Assembly: GCA_946628525.1 (NCBI GenBank)
Contig: CAMOWO010000003.1
Coordinates: 1-20,854 of the forward strand
Source of the DNA: an uncultured Bacillota bacterium
Lineage (GTDB): Bacteria; Bacillota_A; Clostridia; Peptostreptococcales; Anaerovoracaceae
Reading direction: 5' to 3'
Length of the DNA stretch: 20,854 bases
Shown here piece after piece: positions 1 to 7,843 of this stretch. The translations under genes were made by a program, and so were the position numbers. The notes beneath the pieces were generated by a model. That model did not search any database, was not told the DNA's origin, and saw only the letters and a program-made list of their open reading frames with translations. Position 1 is the first letter of the stretch; each line of letters opens with the position of its first letter.

Positions 1-1101
1 GAGCAGAAGGAAGTGGGCAAGAAGAAGGTGGCCGAGAAACTCAAAGCGGAGCTCGAAAAGGATGCTCCCGAGGACAGCGACAAGTACGTCACCAGGTGGT
101 GCAGGAGCAAGATGCTCCAGTACGACAAGGACATCTTCGGGGAGCCGAAATACGTGAAGTTCGAGGACACGATGCTCCCGGTACCGGCAAAACCGGAGGC
201 GATGCTCAGAGTGGAGTACGGCCCGTCCTGGTACATGCTCCCACCGAAGGAGGATCAGGAGATCCACGACTTCGCCGTGGTGAGCAGCATAAGCTACAAC
301 AACTACTACTCGGACCTCAGCAACTTCATCGACTGGGAAGAGGCGAAGGAGCAGCTGGAGGGAAGAAAGAGCAGCGATATAAGAAGGCGCGTCTATAACG
401 ACAGGGCAGGAGAGTACAGAAACACCTTCGCACTGGAGCGCATCCTGATGAAGTGCGGGATCGGAAGTGACAATGAAGAACTCATGGAACTGTTCCGTTC
501 CGGCCGCTATGAGGAGTTCATAAGTACACTCGAGCCGCTCATCGGAGCTTCCAAACTGGTGCCGAAGAGTAAGCGGAGCCCTGAGTGCCTTCCGGCCGCC
601 ATCACGGCAGCCCTGATCAAGGCGCTGGTCATGGCCGGAAGATATTACGACGCCCAAAAGGTGAGGGACGGCTTCGCAGGCGGCAGAGAGAACGTTCCCG
701 ACATCGCAGAGGCCTGCACTCTTCTGGAGCATGTGATCAGCTGCGTGGAAGCCATGCAGGACAGGGACGAGGACAGACTGGAGAAGCTTCTCAGCACTCA
801 CTACGCGGACGAGTTGGACAAGTCCATGGACTTCCGGCCGGCGGAACATATCCGGGCAGAAGTGATGCTCTGCGGCAGCGGCGCTGATGAGCATGACAAG
901 AGAGTCCTTCTTTCTGACTGCGAGGACTATCTCAAGGTGTTCCCGTCCAACTGGGACGTGGTCAAAGCCAAGGCCGATCTTCTGTGGGAGACCGGGGATA
1001 AAGAAGGCGCGCGGACCCTTTATGAGACGGTCCTCGAGAACACGAGAAACGGACTTGATATACTGGATATAAACGAGCGAAAAAGAAACGACAGCCAGTG
1101 A
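1..1101 (+). CDS. LicD-family phosphotransferase, C-terminal part (5' end outside window)
   Basis: The reading frame is open from base 1 to the TGA at 1099-1101, so the gene is cut by the window edge; the GTG at base 13 is not a convincing start. The visible part lacks the LicD catalytic motif but matches the middle and end of the intact LicD at 11728-13374. Both share a KFED motif (here about visible codons 53-56), a tyrosine-glycine-proline-x-tryptophan motif followed by an IP/LP turn (about codons 73-82), and a C-terminal helical region with a TPR-like ending in which a GD-x-E-x-A helix leads to an asparagine-glycine-x-x-x-leucine close. LicD proteins transfer phosphocholine-like groups from CDP-activated donors to glycans. 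It lies upstream of the 1121 promoter, so it may belong to a preceding transcription unit. Family assignment is by similarity to its neighbour and fairly secure; the substrate is unknown. Confidence 0.75.
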   Translation, partial: EQKEVGKKKVAEKLKAELEKDAPEDSDKYVTRWCRSKMLQYDKDIFGEPKYVKFEDTMLPVPAKPEAMLRVEYGPSWYMLPPKEDQEIHDFAVVSSISYNNYYSDLSNFIDWEEAKEQLEGRKSSDIRRRVYNDRAGEYRNTFALERILMKCGIGSDNEELMELFRSGRYEEFISTLEPLIGASKLVPKSKRSPECLPAAITAALIKALVMAGRYYDAQKVRDGFAGGRENVPDIAEACTLLEHVISCVEAMQDRDEDRLEKLLSTHYADELDKSMDFRPAEHIRAEVMLCGSGADEHDKRVLLSDCEDYLKVFPSNWDVVKAKADLLWETGDKEGARTLYETVLENTRNGLDILDINERKRNDSQ

Positions 1102-1120
1102 CATCAAAAACCCCAAAAGG

Positions 1121-1149
1121 TTGATATGACAATGGTTATCTGATACAAT
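1121..1149 (+). promoter_or_regulatory. Sigma-A-type promoter with extended -10, start of the 20-gene operon
   Basis: TTGATA at 1121-1126 is followed after 17 nt by TACAAT at 1144-1149. The TG at 1141-1142 sits one base before the -10 box, giving an extended -10. It lies in the only sizeable non-coding gap (1102-1192) before the operon, about 40 nt upstream of the first start codon. No clear operator or riboswitch is visible in the leader. The ribosome binding site for the first gene is AAGGA at 1181-1185. Confidence 0.7.
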
Positions 1150-1192
1150 ATAGTGTGTTATAACTTTACAAAGGGAACGAAAGGATCGTGGT

Positions 1193-3016
1193 ATGCAAGC
1201 AATTATTCTGGCTGCAGGAATGGGCAGCAGACTCAAATCTCTGACACAGGAAAAAACCAAGTGTATGGTCAAGGTCAACGGCGTGGGTCTCATCGATAGA
1301 ATGATGGCACAGCTGGACAAACTGGATCTGGAGCGGATCATCGTCGTGGTCGGTTACAGAGGCCAGCAGCTCATCGAGTACATCGAAGACCTGGGGGTCA
1401 ACACGAAACTGGAATTCGTGGACAATCCGATCTATGACACAACGAACAATATATATTCACTGGCGTTAGCCAAGGATTTCATGGTGGAGGATGACACCCT
1501 CCTGCTGGAGTCCGATCTGATCTTTGAAGACAGCGTGCTGGAGAAACTGGTAAATGACCCGAGAGATACTCTGGCCGTTGTAGATAAATACGAAAGCTGG
1601 ATGGATGGTACCGTCGTCAAGTTGGATGAGAACGATGACATAACTGATTTCGTTCCCGGTAAGAAGTTCGATTTCAACGATGTTTCCGAGTACTATAAGA
1701 CGGTGAACATCTACAAGCTGAGCAAAGACTTCTCGGCCACTCACTACGTGCCGTTCCTGGATGCGTATCAGAGTGCGCTGGGACTCAACGAGTACTACGA
1801 GGCCGTCCTCGGCATCATCACCATGCTGGATGAGTCCACGATACAGGGACTGCGTCTGGACGGCGATCTGTGGTATGAGGTGGACGACCTGCAGGATCTC
1901 GACATCGCATCGATCCTGTTCATACCGGAAGAGGAGAAGAAGGGACAGCTGCTGCGCAGACGTTTCGGCGGATACTGGAGATATCCGAAGATGCTGGACT
2001 TCTGCTATCTGAACAACCCGCACTTCCCGAATGAGAAACTTCTCAATGAGATGAAGGCCAATGCCGATAAGCTCATCACTTCTTATCCATCGGGAATGAC
2101 GGTCAATGCACTGCTGGTATCGAAACTCTACGACATCAGACAGGAACAGATCGTGGTAGGAAACGGAGCATCCGAGCTGATCAAGTCCCTGATGGAGCAC
2201 ATGGAGGGCCGGATGGGATTCCTGAATCCATCCTTTGAAGAGTATGAGAAGCGTTACAACTGGACAGGCAACGGATGCGTCGTGTATAAGCCGGAGAGCG
2301 AAGGATTCCGTTATACGGCGCAGGATCTGATGACATACTTTGAGGAAAATCCTGTGGAGGCACTGGTGGTCTGCAACCCGGATTATCCGACAGGAAACTA
2401 CATCCCGAAGGAAGACATGATCGCTCTTCTCAACTGGACGAAGCAGAAGGGCATCCGCATGATCCTGGACGATACGTTCTGCGAGTATGCAGACGAAGCG
2501 GACAACAACCTGCTGGATCACGATGTGATCAATGAGTACGAGAATCTCATCGTCATCCGCAGCATCTCCAAGGCTCACGGCGTACCGGGGCTGAGGATCG
2601 GCGTCCTGGCTACGGCAGATGAAGATCTCATCCTCGAGATCAAGAAGGATGTGACGATCTGGAACATCAACTCCATGGCGGAGTTCTACCTGCAGATCTG
2701 CGGTAAGTACAGGAAGGCCCGCAGGGCTGCGATGGAGAAGTTCCGCGAGACGAGACATGACTTCATCAAGAAGCTCCAGTCCATCGGCGGCGTCAAAGTG
2801 TACGAGACTCAGGGCAATTTCGTCCTTCTCGAAGTGCTGTACGGCAAGACGGCAAGAGACATCACGAATGAGCTGCTGACCAAGTACCAGATCTTCATCA
2901 AGGATCTGTCCCACAAGGACATGGTGGATAAGCGCGAGTTCGTATCGGTCGCGATCAAAACACCGGAAGAGAATGCAATGCTGATCAAAGCGTTGAAATA
3001 TTTAACAGAAGAATAA
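1193..3016 (+). CDS. Bifunctional LicC/PntC-like nucleotidyltransferase fused to a PLP aminotransferase
   Basis: The 607-residue protein has two domains. Residues 1-240 form a sugar-nucleotide-type nucleotidyltransferase: the signature LAAGMGSRL is at 6-14, a basic KCMVK segment follows at 23-27, a TNNIYSL motif typical of choline-phosphate (LicC) and aminoethylphosphonate (PntC) cytidylyltransferases lies near 84-90, and an ESD metal-site segment is at 106-108. Residues 255-607 form a fold-type I aminotransferase of the HisC/CobD type, with the PLP-pyridine aspartate in LDDTF (D426), the Schiff-base lysine in SISK (K460) and the phosphate-binding arginine in GLRIG (R468). The expected role is to make an amino-containing phosphate compound and couple it to CMP, giving a donor for LicD. 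Similar fusions are known in phosphonate clusters, but no PEP mutase is present here. The start is supported by AAGGA seven bases upstream. First gene after the promoter. Substrates unknown. Confidence 0.85.
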   Translation: MQAIILAAGMGSRLKSLTQEKTKCMVKVNGVGLIDRMMAQLDKLDLERIIVVVGYRGQQLIEYIEDLGVNTKLEFVDNPIYDTTNNIYSLALAKDFMVEDDTLLLESDLIFEDSVLEKLVNDPRDTLAVVDKYESWMDGTVVKLDENDDITDFVPGKKFDFNDVSEYYKTVNIYKLSKDFSATHYVPFLDAYQSALGLNEYYEAVLGIITMLDESTIQGLRLDGDLWYEVDDLQDLDIASILFIPEEEKKGQLLRRRFGGYWRYPKMLDFCYLNNPHFPNEKLLNEMKANADKLITSYPSGMTVNALLVSKLYDIRQEQIVVGNGASELIKSLMEHMEGRMGFLNPSFEEYEKRYNWTGNGCVVYKPESEGFRYTAQDLMTYFEENPVEALVVCNPDYPTGNYIPKEDMIALLNWTKQKGIRMILDDTFCEYADEADNNLLDHDVINEYENLIVIRSISKAHGVPGLRIGVLATADEDLILEIKKDVTIWNINSMAEFYLQICGKYRKARRAAMEKFRETRHDFIKKLQSIGGVKVYETQGNFVLLEVLYGKTARDITNELLTKYQIFIKDLSHKDMVDKREFVSVAIKTPEENAMLIKALKYLTEE

Positions 3017-3036
3017 AAAACAAATGGAGGACTACA

Positions 3037-3252
3037 ATGGATAAGTTTATAGAACTGATGGCAGAAGTGTATGACCTGGAGCCGGAAGATATCAAGGCAG
3101 AAGACAAGATCCGCGAGATCGAGGGATTTTCATCACTGACAGGATTCTCGATCATCGTCACACTGGAAGATGAGTACGATGTCAAGATGACAGTCGACGA
3201 GTTCCTGGCATGTGAGACGATCCAGGATCTTTATGATAAGGTCACGGCATAA
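3037..3252 (+). CDS. Acyl carrier protein 1
   Basis: A 71-residue acidic, all-helical protein of carrier-protein size. The presumed 4'-phosphopantetheine site is Ser33 in the sequence GFSSL. The usual aspartate before the serine (DSL) is replaced by Ser32, which is uncommon. The following helix II (IIVTLEDEYDVKM) is acidic and typical. GGAGG lies eight to nine bases before the ATG. It sits 20 nt after the fusion gene and 26 nt before a KAS III-like gene, its likely partner. The role is to hold a thioester-bound acyl or aminoacyl intermediate in the cytoplasm. It is one of three different carrier proteins in this operon, which argues for dedicated pathway use and not general fatty acid synthesis. 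Confidence 0.88.
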   Translation: MDKFIELMAEVYDLEPEDIKAEDKIREIEGFSSLTGFSIIVTLEDEYDVKMTVDEFLACETIQDLYDKVTA

Positions 3253-3278
3253 AATAACAAATAGGAGAATCAGTATTC

Positions 3279-4301
3279 ATGGCAAAATATAAAAGCAACA
3301 AGATGAGGGTCGCCGGCATTGCAGGGGCGATACCGAAGCAGCACACAACGATCTACGAACTGGGCGGCAAGTATTTTGACAAGGAATTCCTGGATACCAT
3401 GAACAAGACGGTCGGTGTGGAGAACATCTACATCTGCAACGACCAGCAGTATTCAGGAGACCTGGGATATGCCGCAGCGAACCAGGTCATCGAAGATCTG
3501 GGATGGGAGCGCGAGAGCATCGACGCACTGCTGTTCATATCACAGACCCAGGACTACATCATCCCACCGACATCGACAGAACTGCAGCATAGACTGGGAC
3601 TGAGCCAGGACACGTTCGTGATGGATATGAACTATGGCTGCATGGGTTTCGTCATCGGACTTATGCTGGCAAACCAGTTCATTGAAGCGGGAGCCTACAA
3701 GCGCATCCTGATCATCAATGCGGAGTGCCACAGAAGGTTCACCGCCGACGATGACAGGGAAGGATCTCTTCTCATAGGCGACGGTGCATCTGCAGTCTGC
3801 GTGGAAGCGACAGAAGACGGAGGCGACGCCTTCTTCATGACACAGGTGGACGGCAGCCATACAGAAGATATCAATCTGGGAGGATTCAAGCCGGCATACA
3901 AGCTCAATCCTCACGGCAAGCAGTACTCCTACATGAACGGTGAAGTGGTGACTCAGTTCATGCTGAGACACCTTCCGAAGCTTGTGAAGTCCCTTCTGGA
4001 GTTCAGCGGATGCGACAAGGACGAGATCGACTCCTACCTGTTCCATCAGGCCAACGGCCACATGGTCAAGTACACGGCCAAGAGGACGAAGCTGGATAAG
4101 GACAAGGTCTACGTCAATATCGCCAACTACGCGAATACCAGCAGCGTATCCATCCCGCTCCTGATCTGCGACACCAAGAAGAATCTCTTCGAAGGTGAGA
4201 AAGAGAAGGTCATGATGATCGGATTCGGCGCAGGATTCCTGCTTTCAGGAGCCGTGCTGGAGCTGGGCGATCTCAAGAGCGGCAAGGTGATTTTCGTATA
4301 G
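3279..4301 (+). CDS. KAS III-like 3-oxoacyl-ACP synthase (copy 1)
   Basis: A 340-residue thiolase-fold enzyme of normal FabH length. The full condensing triad is visible: Cys121 in NYGCMGF, His256 in LFHQANG and Asn286 in YANTSS. C-terminal glycine-rich GFGAGF (315-320) is also typical. FabH enzymes join an acyl starter to malonyl-ACP; relatives in secondary pathways instead esterify or amidate. The intact His and Asn favour a true decarboxylative condensation, although Cys-His also suffices for acyl transfer. It follows ACP1 and precedes an FabG-like reductase by 19 nt, forming a condensing-reducing cassette. AGGAG lies about 11 nt before the ATG. It differs strongly from the second KAS III at 7840, so the two probably use different acyl groups. 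The housekeeping FabH role is unlikely given the context. Confidence 0.88.
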   Translation: MAKYKSNKMRVAGIAGAIPKQHTTIYELGGKYFDKEFLDTMNKTVGVENIYICNDQQYSGDLGYAAANQVIEDLGWERESIDALLFISQTQDYIIPPTSTELQHRLGLSQDTFVMDMNYGCMGFVIGLMLANQFIEAGAYKRILIINAECHRRFTADDDREGSLLIGDGASAVCVEATEDGGDAFFMTQVDGSHTEDINLGGFKPAYKLNPHGKQYSYMNGEVVTQFMLRHLPKLVKSLLEFSGCDKDEIDSYLFHQANGHMVKYTAKRTKLDKDKVYVNIANYANTSSVSIPLLICDTKKNLFEGEKEKVMMIGFGAGFLLSGAVLELGDLKSGKVIFV

Positions 4302-4320
4302 AGCACAGGAGAAACAGATC

Positions 4321-5061
4321 ATGGATAAGAAGGGAACACTGGTGGTCACGGGAGCATCCAGCGGCATCGGCAAAACCTGCGCGCAAGTCTTTGCAGCGGA
4401 GGGCTGGAGAGTCGTGGTGACGGCCAGACGTAAGGAAGTCCTTGAGGAGAATTTCGGAGGCAGCCCGGATTACGTGATCCTGCCTTGGGATCTGTCGGAT
4501 CTGGACTCCATCAAGGATTACGCCAAGGCGGTGCTTGAGGCAGCGGGCCCGATCAAAGGACTCGTACACTGCGCAGGCATGGGTATTGGCAACGCAGTGA
4601 ATATGATAAAACCGGCAGTGCTGCAGCAGCTGTTCTCGATAAACGTCTATGCAGCAATGCTCCTGGTATCGGCTTTCTCAAAGAAAAAGATGATCGATGA
4701 GAAGGCGGCCTTCGTGCTGATCTCCAGCATAGCCGCTCACGCAGGTACCCAGGGACAATCGATATACGCAGCAACGAAGGGTGCCCTCGAAGGCTTCATC
4801 TGCGGCAGCGCAGCAGAACTCGCCGATAAGGGTATCCGTATCAACGCCATCGCGCCGGGACTTGTGGAGACCGAAATGGTCAAAGCCCACAATGCGAAAC
4901 TGGACCCTGAGACAGTGGAGAAACTGAACGCAGGGTATCCGCTGGGCACAGGGAGCCCGGAGAACGTGGCGGATATGGCAGCCTTTCTCATCGAGAAGGG
5001 CGTTTGGATCACAGGACAGACGTATGTGATGGATGGCGGCTTCATGGTCAGGAAGCCTTGA
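4321..5061 (+). CDS. FabG-like short-chain dehydrogenase/reductase 1
   Basis: A 246-residue classical SDR. The nucleotide-binding motif TGASSGIG is at 10-17, with Asn108 in the SINVY stretch, Ser136, Tyr149 and Lys153 (YAATK) forming the catalytic set, and a typical C-terminal GQTYVMDGG segment. TARR at 34-37, just after the second beta strand, carries arginines suggestive of NADPH preference. The likely reaction is reduction of a 3-oxoacyl-ACP made by the upstream KAS III to the 3-hydroxyacyl-ACP; a sugar-dehydrogenase role is the alternative. The ribosome site is AGGAG at 4307-4311. Gene order ACP, KAS III, SDR is the main argument for an acyl-ACP substrate. Confidence 0.85.
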   Translation: MDKKGTLVVTGASSGIGKTCAQVFAAEGWRVVVTARRKEVLEENFGGSPDYVILPWDLSDLDSIKDYAKAVLEAAGPIKGLVHCAGMGIGNAVNMIKPAVLQQLFSINVYAAMLLVSAFSKKKMIDEKAAFVLISSIAAHAGTQGQSIYAATKGALEGFICGSAAELADKGIRINAIAPGLVETEMVKAHNAKLDPETVEKLNAGYPLGTGSPENVADMAAFLIEKGVWITGQTYVMDGGFMVRKP

Positions 5062-5086
5062 TGAATGAAATGGAGGAACGAATAAA

Positions 5087-5305
5087 ATGGACATGAAAGA
5101 AAAAATCGCAGTGATCGAAGAGATCCTGGATGTTGATGAAGGTACACTTGAAGAGACGACAGTGTTAAACGATCTGGATGAATGGGATTCCATCACGAAG
5201 CTGTCCCTCATGATCTTCTTCGACGAAGAGAAGGGCATCAAGCTGACAAGCGATGATATCAAGGAATTCAATACAGTAAAGGATATTGCCGATCTTTTGA
5301 AGTAA
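5087..5305 (+). CDS. Acyl/peptidyl carrier protein 2
   Basis: A 72-residue acidic carrier protein with a canonical attachment site, Ser35 in WDSI. It lies 25 nt after the reductase and only 15 nt before the AMP-dependent ligase, the arrangement seen for stand-alone adenylation/carrier pairs such as DltA/DltC. That makes it the best candidate to accept the acyl or aminoacyl adenylate made by the next gene. TGGAGGAA precedes the ATG at good distance. Sequence outside the serine motif is clearly different from ACP1 and ACP3, so it is not a recent duplicate. Confidence 0.9.
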   Translation: MDMKEKIAVIEEILDVDEGTLEETTVLNDLDEWDSITKLSLMIFFDEEKGIKLTSDDIKEFNTVKDIADLLK

Positions 5306-5320
5306 GACGAGGAGAAGATA

Positions 5321-6868
5321 ATGTATACGAGTTATATTGACTATTTTGAGAAAACTGCTGCTCAGTACGCAGACAAGACGGCCGTAGTCGAGGCCGGCAA
5401 ACCGTACTCCTTTGCGGAGATAAAAGAAGGATCTCTCAAAGTAGCATCGGCGCTTCTGGATGTGGTGGGCGATACTCGCAACAAGCCGGTTTCCGTCTAC
5501 ATGAAGAAGTCCGCCAACACGGTGATGTCGGACATAGGTATCCTCTATGGAGCGAACGCTTTCATGAACCTGGATATCAAGACACCGATCGAGAGGATCG
5601 AGGCCATCATCGCCAACGCACTTCCTGCAGCGATCATCACGGACAGAGCCAGCAGCAAGAAGATCCTGCCGGTGGCTGAGAGCCAGAAGTTGACGGTGCT
5701 GGTCATCGAAGATGTCCTGGAGGGCGCAGCTGCAACAGATGAAACGTATGGGAAACTCAAGGAGAGACTGTATCTGCAGATCGATACGGACCCATCCTGC
5801 ATCATAAACACATCAGGATCCACAGGAGTTCCGAAGGGCGTTATACTCAACCACAAGAGCTTCTTCGATTTCCTGGACTGGGCCATCGAGACCTTCGACC
5901 TGGACGATACGGCCAACATGGGAAGCTTGTCACCAAGCGTATTCGATATCTTCGTATTCGAGATCTGGCTCATGGCTGTGAAGGGTGCGACGGTAACGCT
6001 TCTGAACGAGAACATGTCCATGTTCCCGGCAAAGCTTCTGGAGCAGATGAAGGAAGAGAAAGTCAACTTCATCTTCTGGGTACCATCCATCATGGTCAAC
6101 ATCGCCAATATGGACCTGCTCTCGAAGATCAGCCTGGACGATCTGAAACTCGTATGGTTCGCAGGCGAGGTATTCCCGACGAAACAGTTCAACTACTGGA
6201 GGAAGTCCCTGCCGCAGACGAAGTTCGCCAACCTCTACGGACCGATCGAGATCACTTTGGACTGCACTTACTACATCGTGGAGCGTGAGTTCGAAGACAG
6301 CGAGCCGCTTCCGATCGGATATCCTTGTCACAACACAGACGTGCTCATCCTGAATGAGAACGACGAGCTTTGTGCACCGGGAGAAGAGGGTGAACTCTGC
6401 GTAAGAGGAACATCCCTTGCGATGGGATACTACAGGAATCCGGAAAAGACGGCGGCTGCATTCACCCAGAACCCGCTGAACAAGGATTATCCTGAACTGA
6501 TCTACAGAACAGGTGACGTGGTGTATCTGAACGAGCTTGGGGAGATCGCCTTCAAAGGACGTAAGGACAGCCTCATCAAGCACATGGGATACAGGATCGA
6601 ACTTGGCGAGATCGAGCATGCTATCATCAACACGCTGAAGATCGTCGAGTACTGCTGCGTCGTATACAACAAACAGAAAAAAGAGATCACACTGATCTAC
6701 GAATCACCGGAAGACATCGATCCGGGCGTATTCCGTAAGGAACTGATGACGCTGTTCCCGAAGTACATGATCCCTGTGAAGTACATCAGGAAGGATCTGC
6801 TGCCTAGGAACACCAACGGCAAGATCGACAGGAATCTGCTCAGCGAAGAGGTGAACGCCAATGAGTAG
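5321..6868 (+). CDS. Stand-alone amino-acid-adenylation-like AMP ligase (DltA-like)
   Basis: A 515-residue ANL-superfamily enzyme without a fused carrier domain, the length of DltA. Visible core motifs: P-loop TSGSTGVPKG at 164-173, substrate-pocket segment with Asp209 (FDIFVFE), WFAGE near 279-283, YGPIE at 306-310, YRTGDV at 395-400, the hinge GRKDSLIKHMGYRIELGEIE at 413-432, and the catalytic C-terminal lysine K501 in NGKIDR. Asp209 aligns with the aspartate that holds the substrate alpha-amino group in NRPS A domains and DltA, favouring an amino acid substrate. The usual threonine of YGPTE is isoleucine here (I309), an oddity. It likely activates an amino acid with ATP and loads it on ACP2 just upstream. 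The next gene starts 8 nt inside its end. Confidence 0.87.
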   Translation: MYTSYIDYFEKTAAQYADKTAVVEAGKPYSFAEIKEGSLKVASALLDVVGDTRNKPVSVYMKKSANTVMSDIGILYGANAFMNLDIKTPIERIEAIIANALPAAIITDRASSKKILPVAESQKLTVLVIEDVLEGAAATDETYGKLKERLYLQIDTDPSCIINTSGSTGVPKGVILNHKSFFDFLDWAIETFDLDDTANMGSLSPSVFDIFVFEIWLMAVKGATVTLLNENMSMFPAKLLEQMKEEKVNFIFWVPSIMVNIANMDLLSKISLDDLKLVWFAGEVFPTKQFNYWRKSLPQTKFANLYGPIEITLDCTYYIVEREFEDSEPLPIGYPCHNTDVLILNENDELCAPGEEGELCVRGTSLAMGYYRNPEKTAAAFTQNPLNKDYPELIYRTGDVVYLNELGEIAFKGRKDSLIKHMGYRIELGEIEHAIINTLKIVEYCCVVYNKQKKEITLIYESPEDIDPGVFRKELMTLFPKYMIPVKYIRKDLLPRNTNGKIDRNLLSEEVNANE

Positions 6869-7598
6869 GAAGTACGCACTCATAACCGGTGCCGCCTCCG
6901 ATATCGGATGCGCCATCGCAGAGGAACTGGCCAAGGAATACGACCTGGTCCTCACGGACATCGACGAAGAGGGACTGAAGAAGGTGGCTGACATTTGCTC
7001 CGGCGGAGCGGATGTCAAGACCCTTTCTCTGGCGCTCGACGACTGCGATGGGATCGAGGATGCCCTCGAGCAGTTCCTGAAGGAAGAAGGCATCACGATC
7101 TCAAAGTATGTCCACTGCGCCGGCATCGCACGGAGGCTTCCGATCAAAATGATCAAGGCGGAACATTATCTGGACGCTTTCAAAGTCAACGTCGTTTCTT
7201 CGGCGATGATCATCAAGAGCCTCGTGTCCAGGAAGAACAAGAAAGCCCTGGACAGCTGCGTGCTCCTGGCCAGCACGGCGGCCCTCAGAGGAGTCAAGAC
7301 CTTCTCAGTCTACGGCTCCACCAAGTCTGCCGTCATCGGACTTGCAGAGAATCTCGCCATTGAACTGGCCCCGGACTGCCGGGTGAACACCATTTCACCG
7401 GGAGCCATAAGGACGAGGGCGACGGCGGATATCATGGATGAGAAGCTCGAGCAATTTGAGAATAAATATCCCCTCGGAATGGGGACACCGGATAAGCTCA
7501 TCGGTACCGTACGGTTCCTGCTTTCGGAGGAAGCGAGCTGGATCACGGGACAGAACATAGTAGTCGATGGCGGACGTACCGTCGACGGAACGGATTAA
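6861..7598 (+). CDS. FabG-like short-chain dehydrogenase/reductase 2
   Basis: A 245-residue SDR with Asn110, Ser138, Tyr151 and Lys155 (YGSTK) in catalytic positions and a FabG-like end (ITGQNIVVDGG). The glycine motif reads TGAASDIG (9-16): the middle glycine of GxxxGxG is replaced by Asp14, which should affect dinucleotide binding. TDID at 32-35 puts aspartates where NAD-preferring SDRs carry an acidic residue, unlike the arginine-containing SDR1. The start overlaps the AMP ligase by 8 nt and has GAGGTG upstream at 6848-6853, so translation is probably coupled. It is followed by ACP3 and KAS III copy 2, mirroring the first cassette. Likely role: reduction of the product of KAS III copy 2; exact substrate unknown. 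Confidence 0.83.
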   Translation: MSRKYALITGAASDIGCAIAEELAKEYDLVLTDIDEEGLKKVADICSGGADVKTLSLALDDCDGIEDALEQFLKEEGITISKYVHCAGIARRLPIKMIKAEHYLDAFKVNVVSSAMIIKSLVSRKNKKALDSCVLLASTAALRGVKTFSVYGSTKSAVIGLAENLAIELAPDCRVNTISPGAIRTRATADIMDEKLEQFENKYPLGMGTPDKLIGTVRFLLSEEASWITGQNIVVDGGRTVDGTD

Positions 7599-7612
7599 AG
7601 GAGAATAAAAAA

Positions 7613-7843
7613 ATGGAAAAGATCAAAGAACTGATCAAAGGTCTGAGACCGGAATTTGATTTTGATGAAAGCGAGAACTTCATCGAGGACGGACTGCTTG
7701 ATTCATTCGACATCGTAGCGCTGATCTCAAGCATCGAAGAGGAATTCGGAGTGACGATCGATGGCATGGACATCGTACCGGAGAACTTCGTTTCATACGA
7801 GGCTATAGACGAACTGATCAAAAAGAGCGGAGAGAATGCATGA
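7613..7843 (+). CDS. Acyl carrier protein 3
   Basis: A 76-residue carrier protein with the phosphopantetheine site Ser31 in LLDSFDI, a pattern common to stand-alone carrier proteins of NRPS/Dlt-like and glycan-linked pathways. The following helix is acidic (SSIEEEFGV). AAAGGAGAA precedes the ATG after a 14-nt gap. Its stop overlaps the start of the KAS III copy 2 by the ATGA arrangement, which suggests equal, coupled synthesis and a physical partnership between the two. Confidence 0.9.
   Translation: MEKIKELIKGLRPEFDFDESENFIEDGLLDSFDIVALISSIEEEFGVTIDGMDIVPENFVSYEAIDELIKKSGENA

Noticed and set aside
1102..1192. Terminator or riboswitch before the operon
   Set aside because: Only a 4-bp AACC/GGTT stem without a T run is visible, and the leader is too short for a known riboswitch class.
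1466..2914. Long minus-strand open frame (482 codons) opposite the fusion gene
   Set aside because: It is a frame shadow of a clearly coding plus-strand gene; its translation shows no recognisable domain and it has no convincing ribosome site.
1193..3016. Phosphonate pathway (PntC-type fusion as proof)
   Set aside because: No PEP mutase, phosphonopyruvate decarboxylase or other phosphonate gene is in the window, and the aminotransferase domain looks HisC/CobD-like, so only the nucleotidyltransferase similarity remains.
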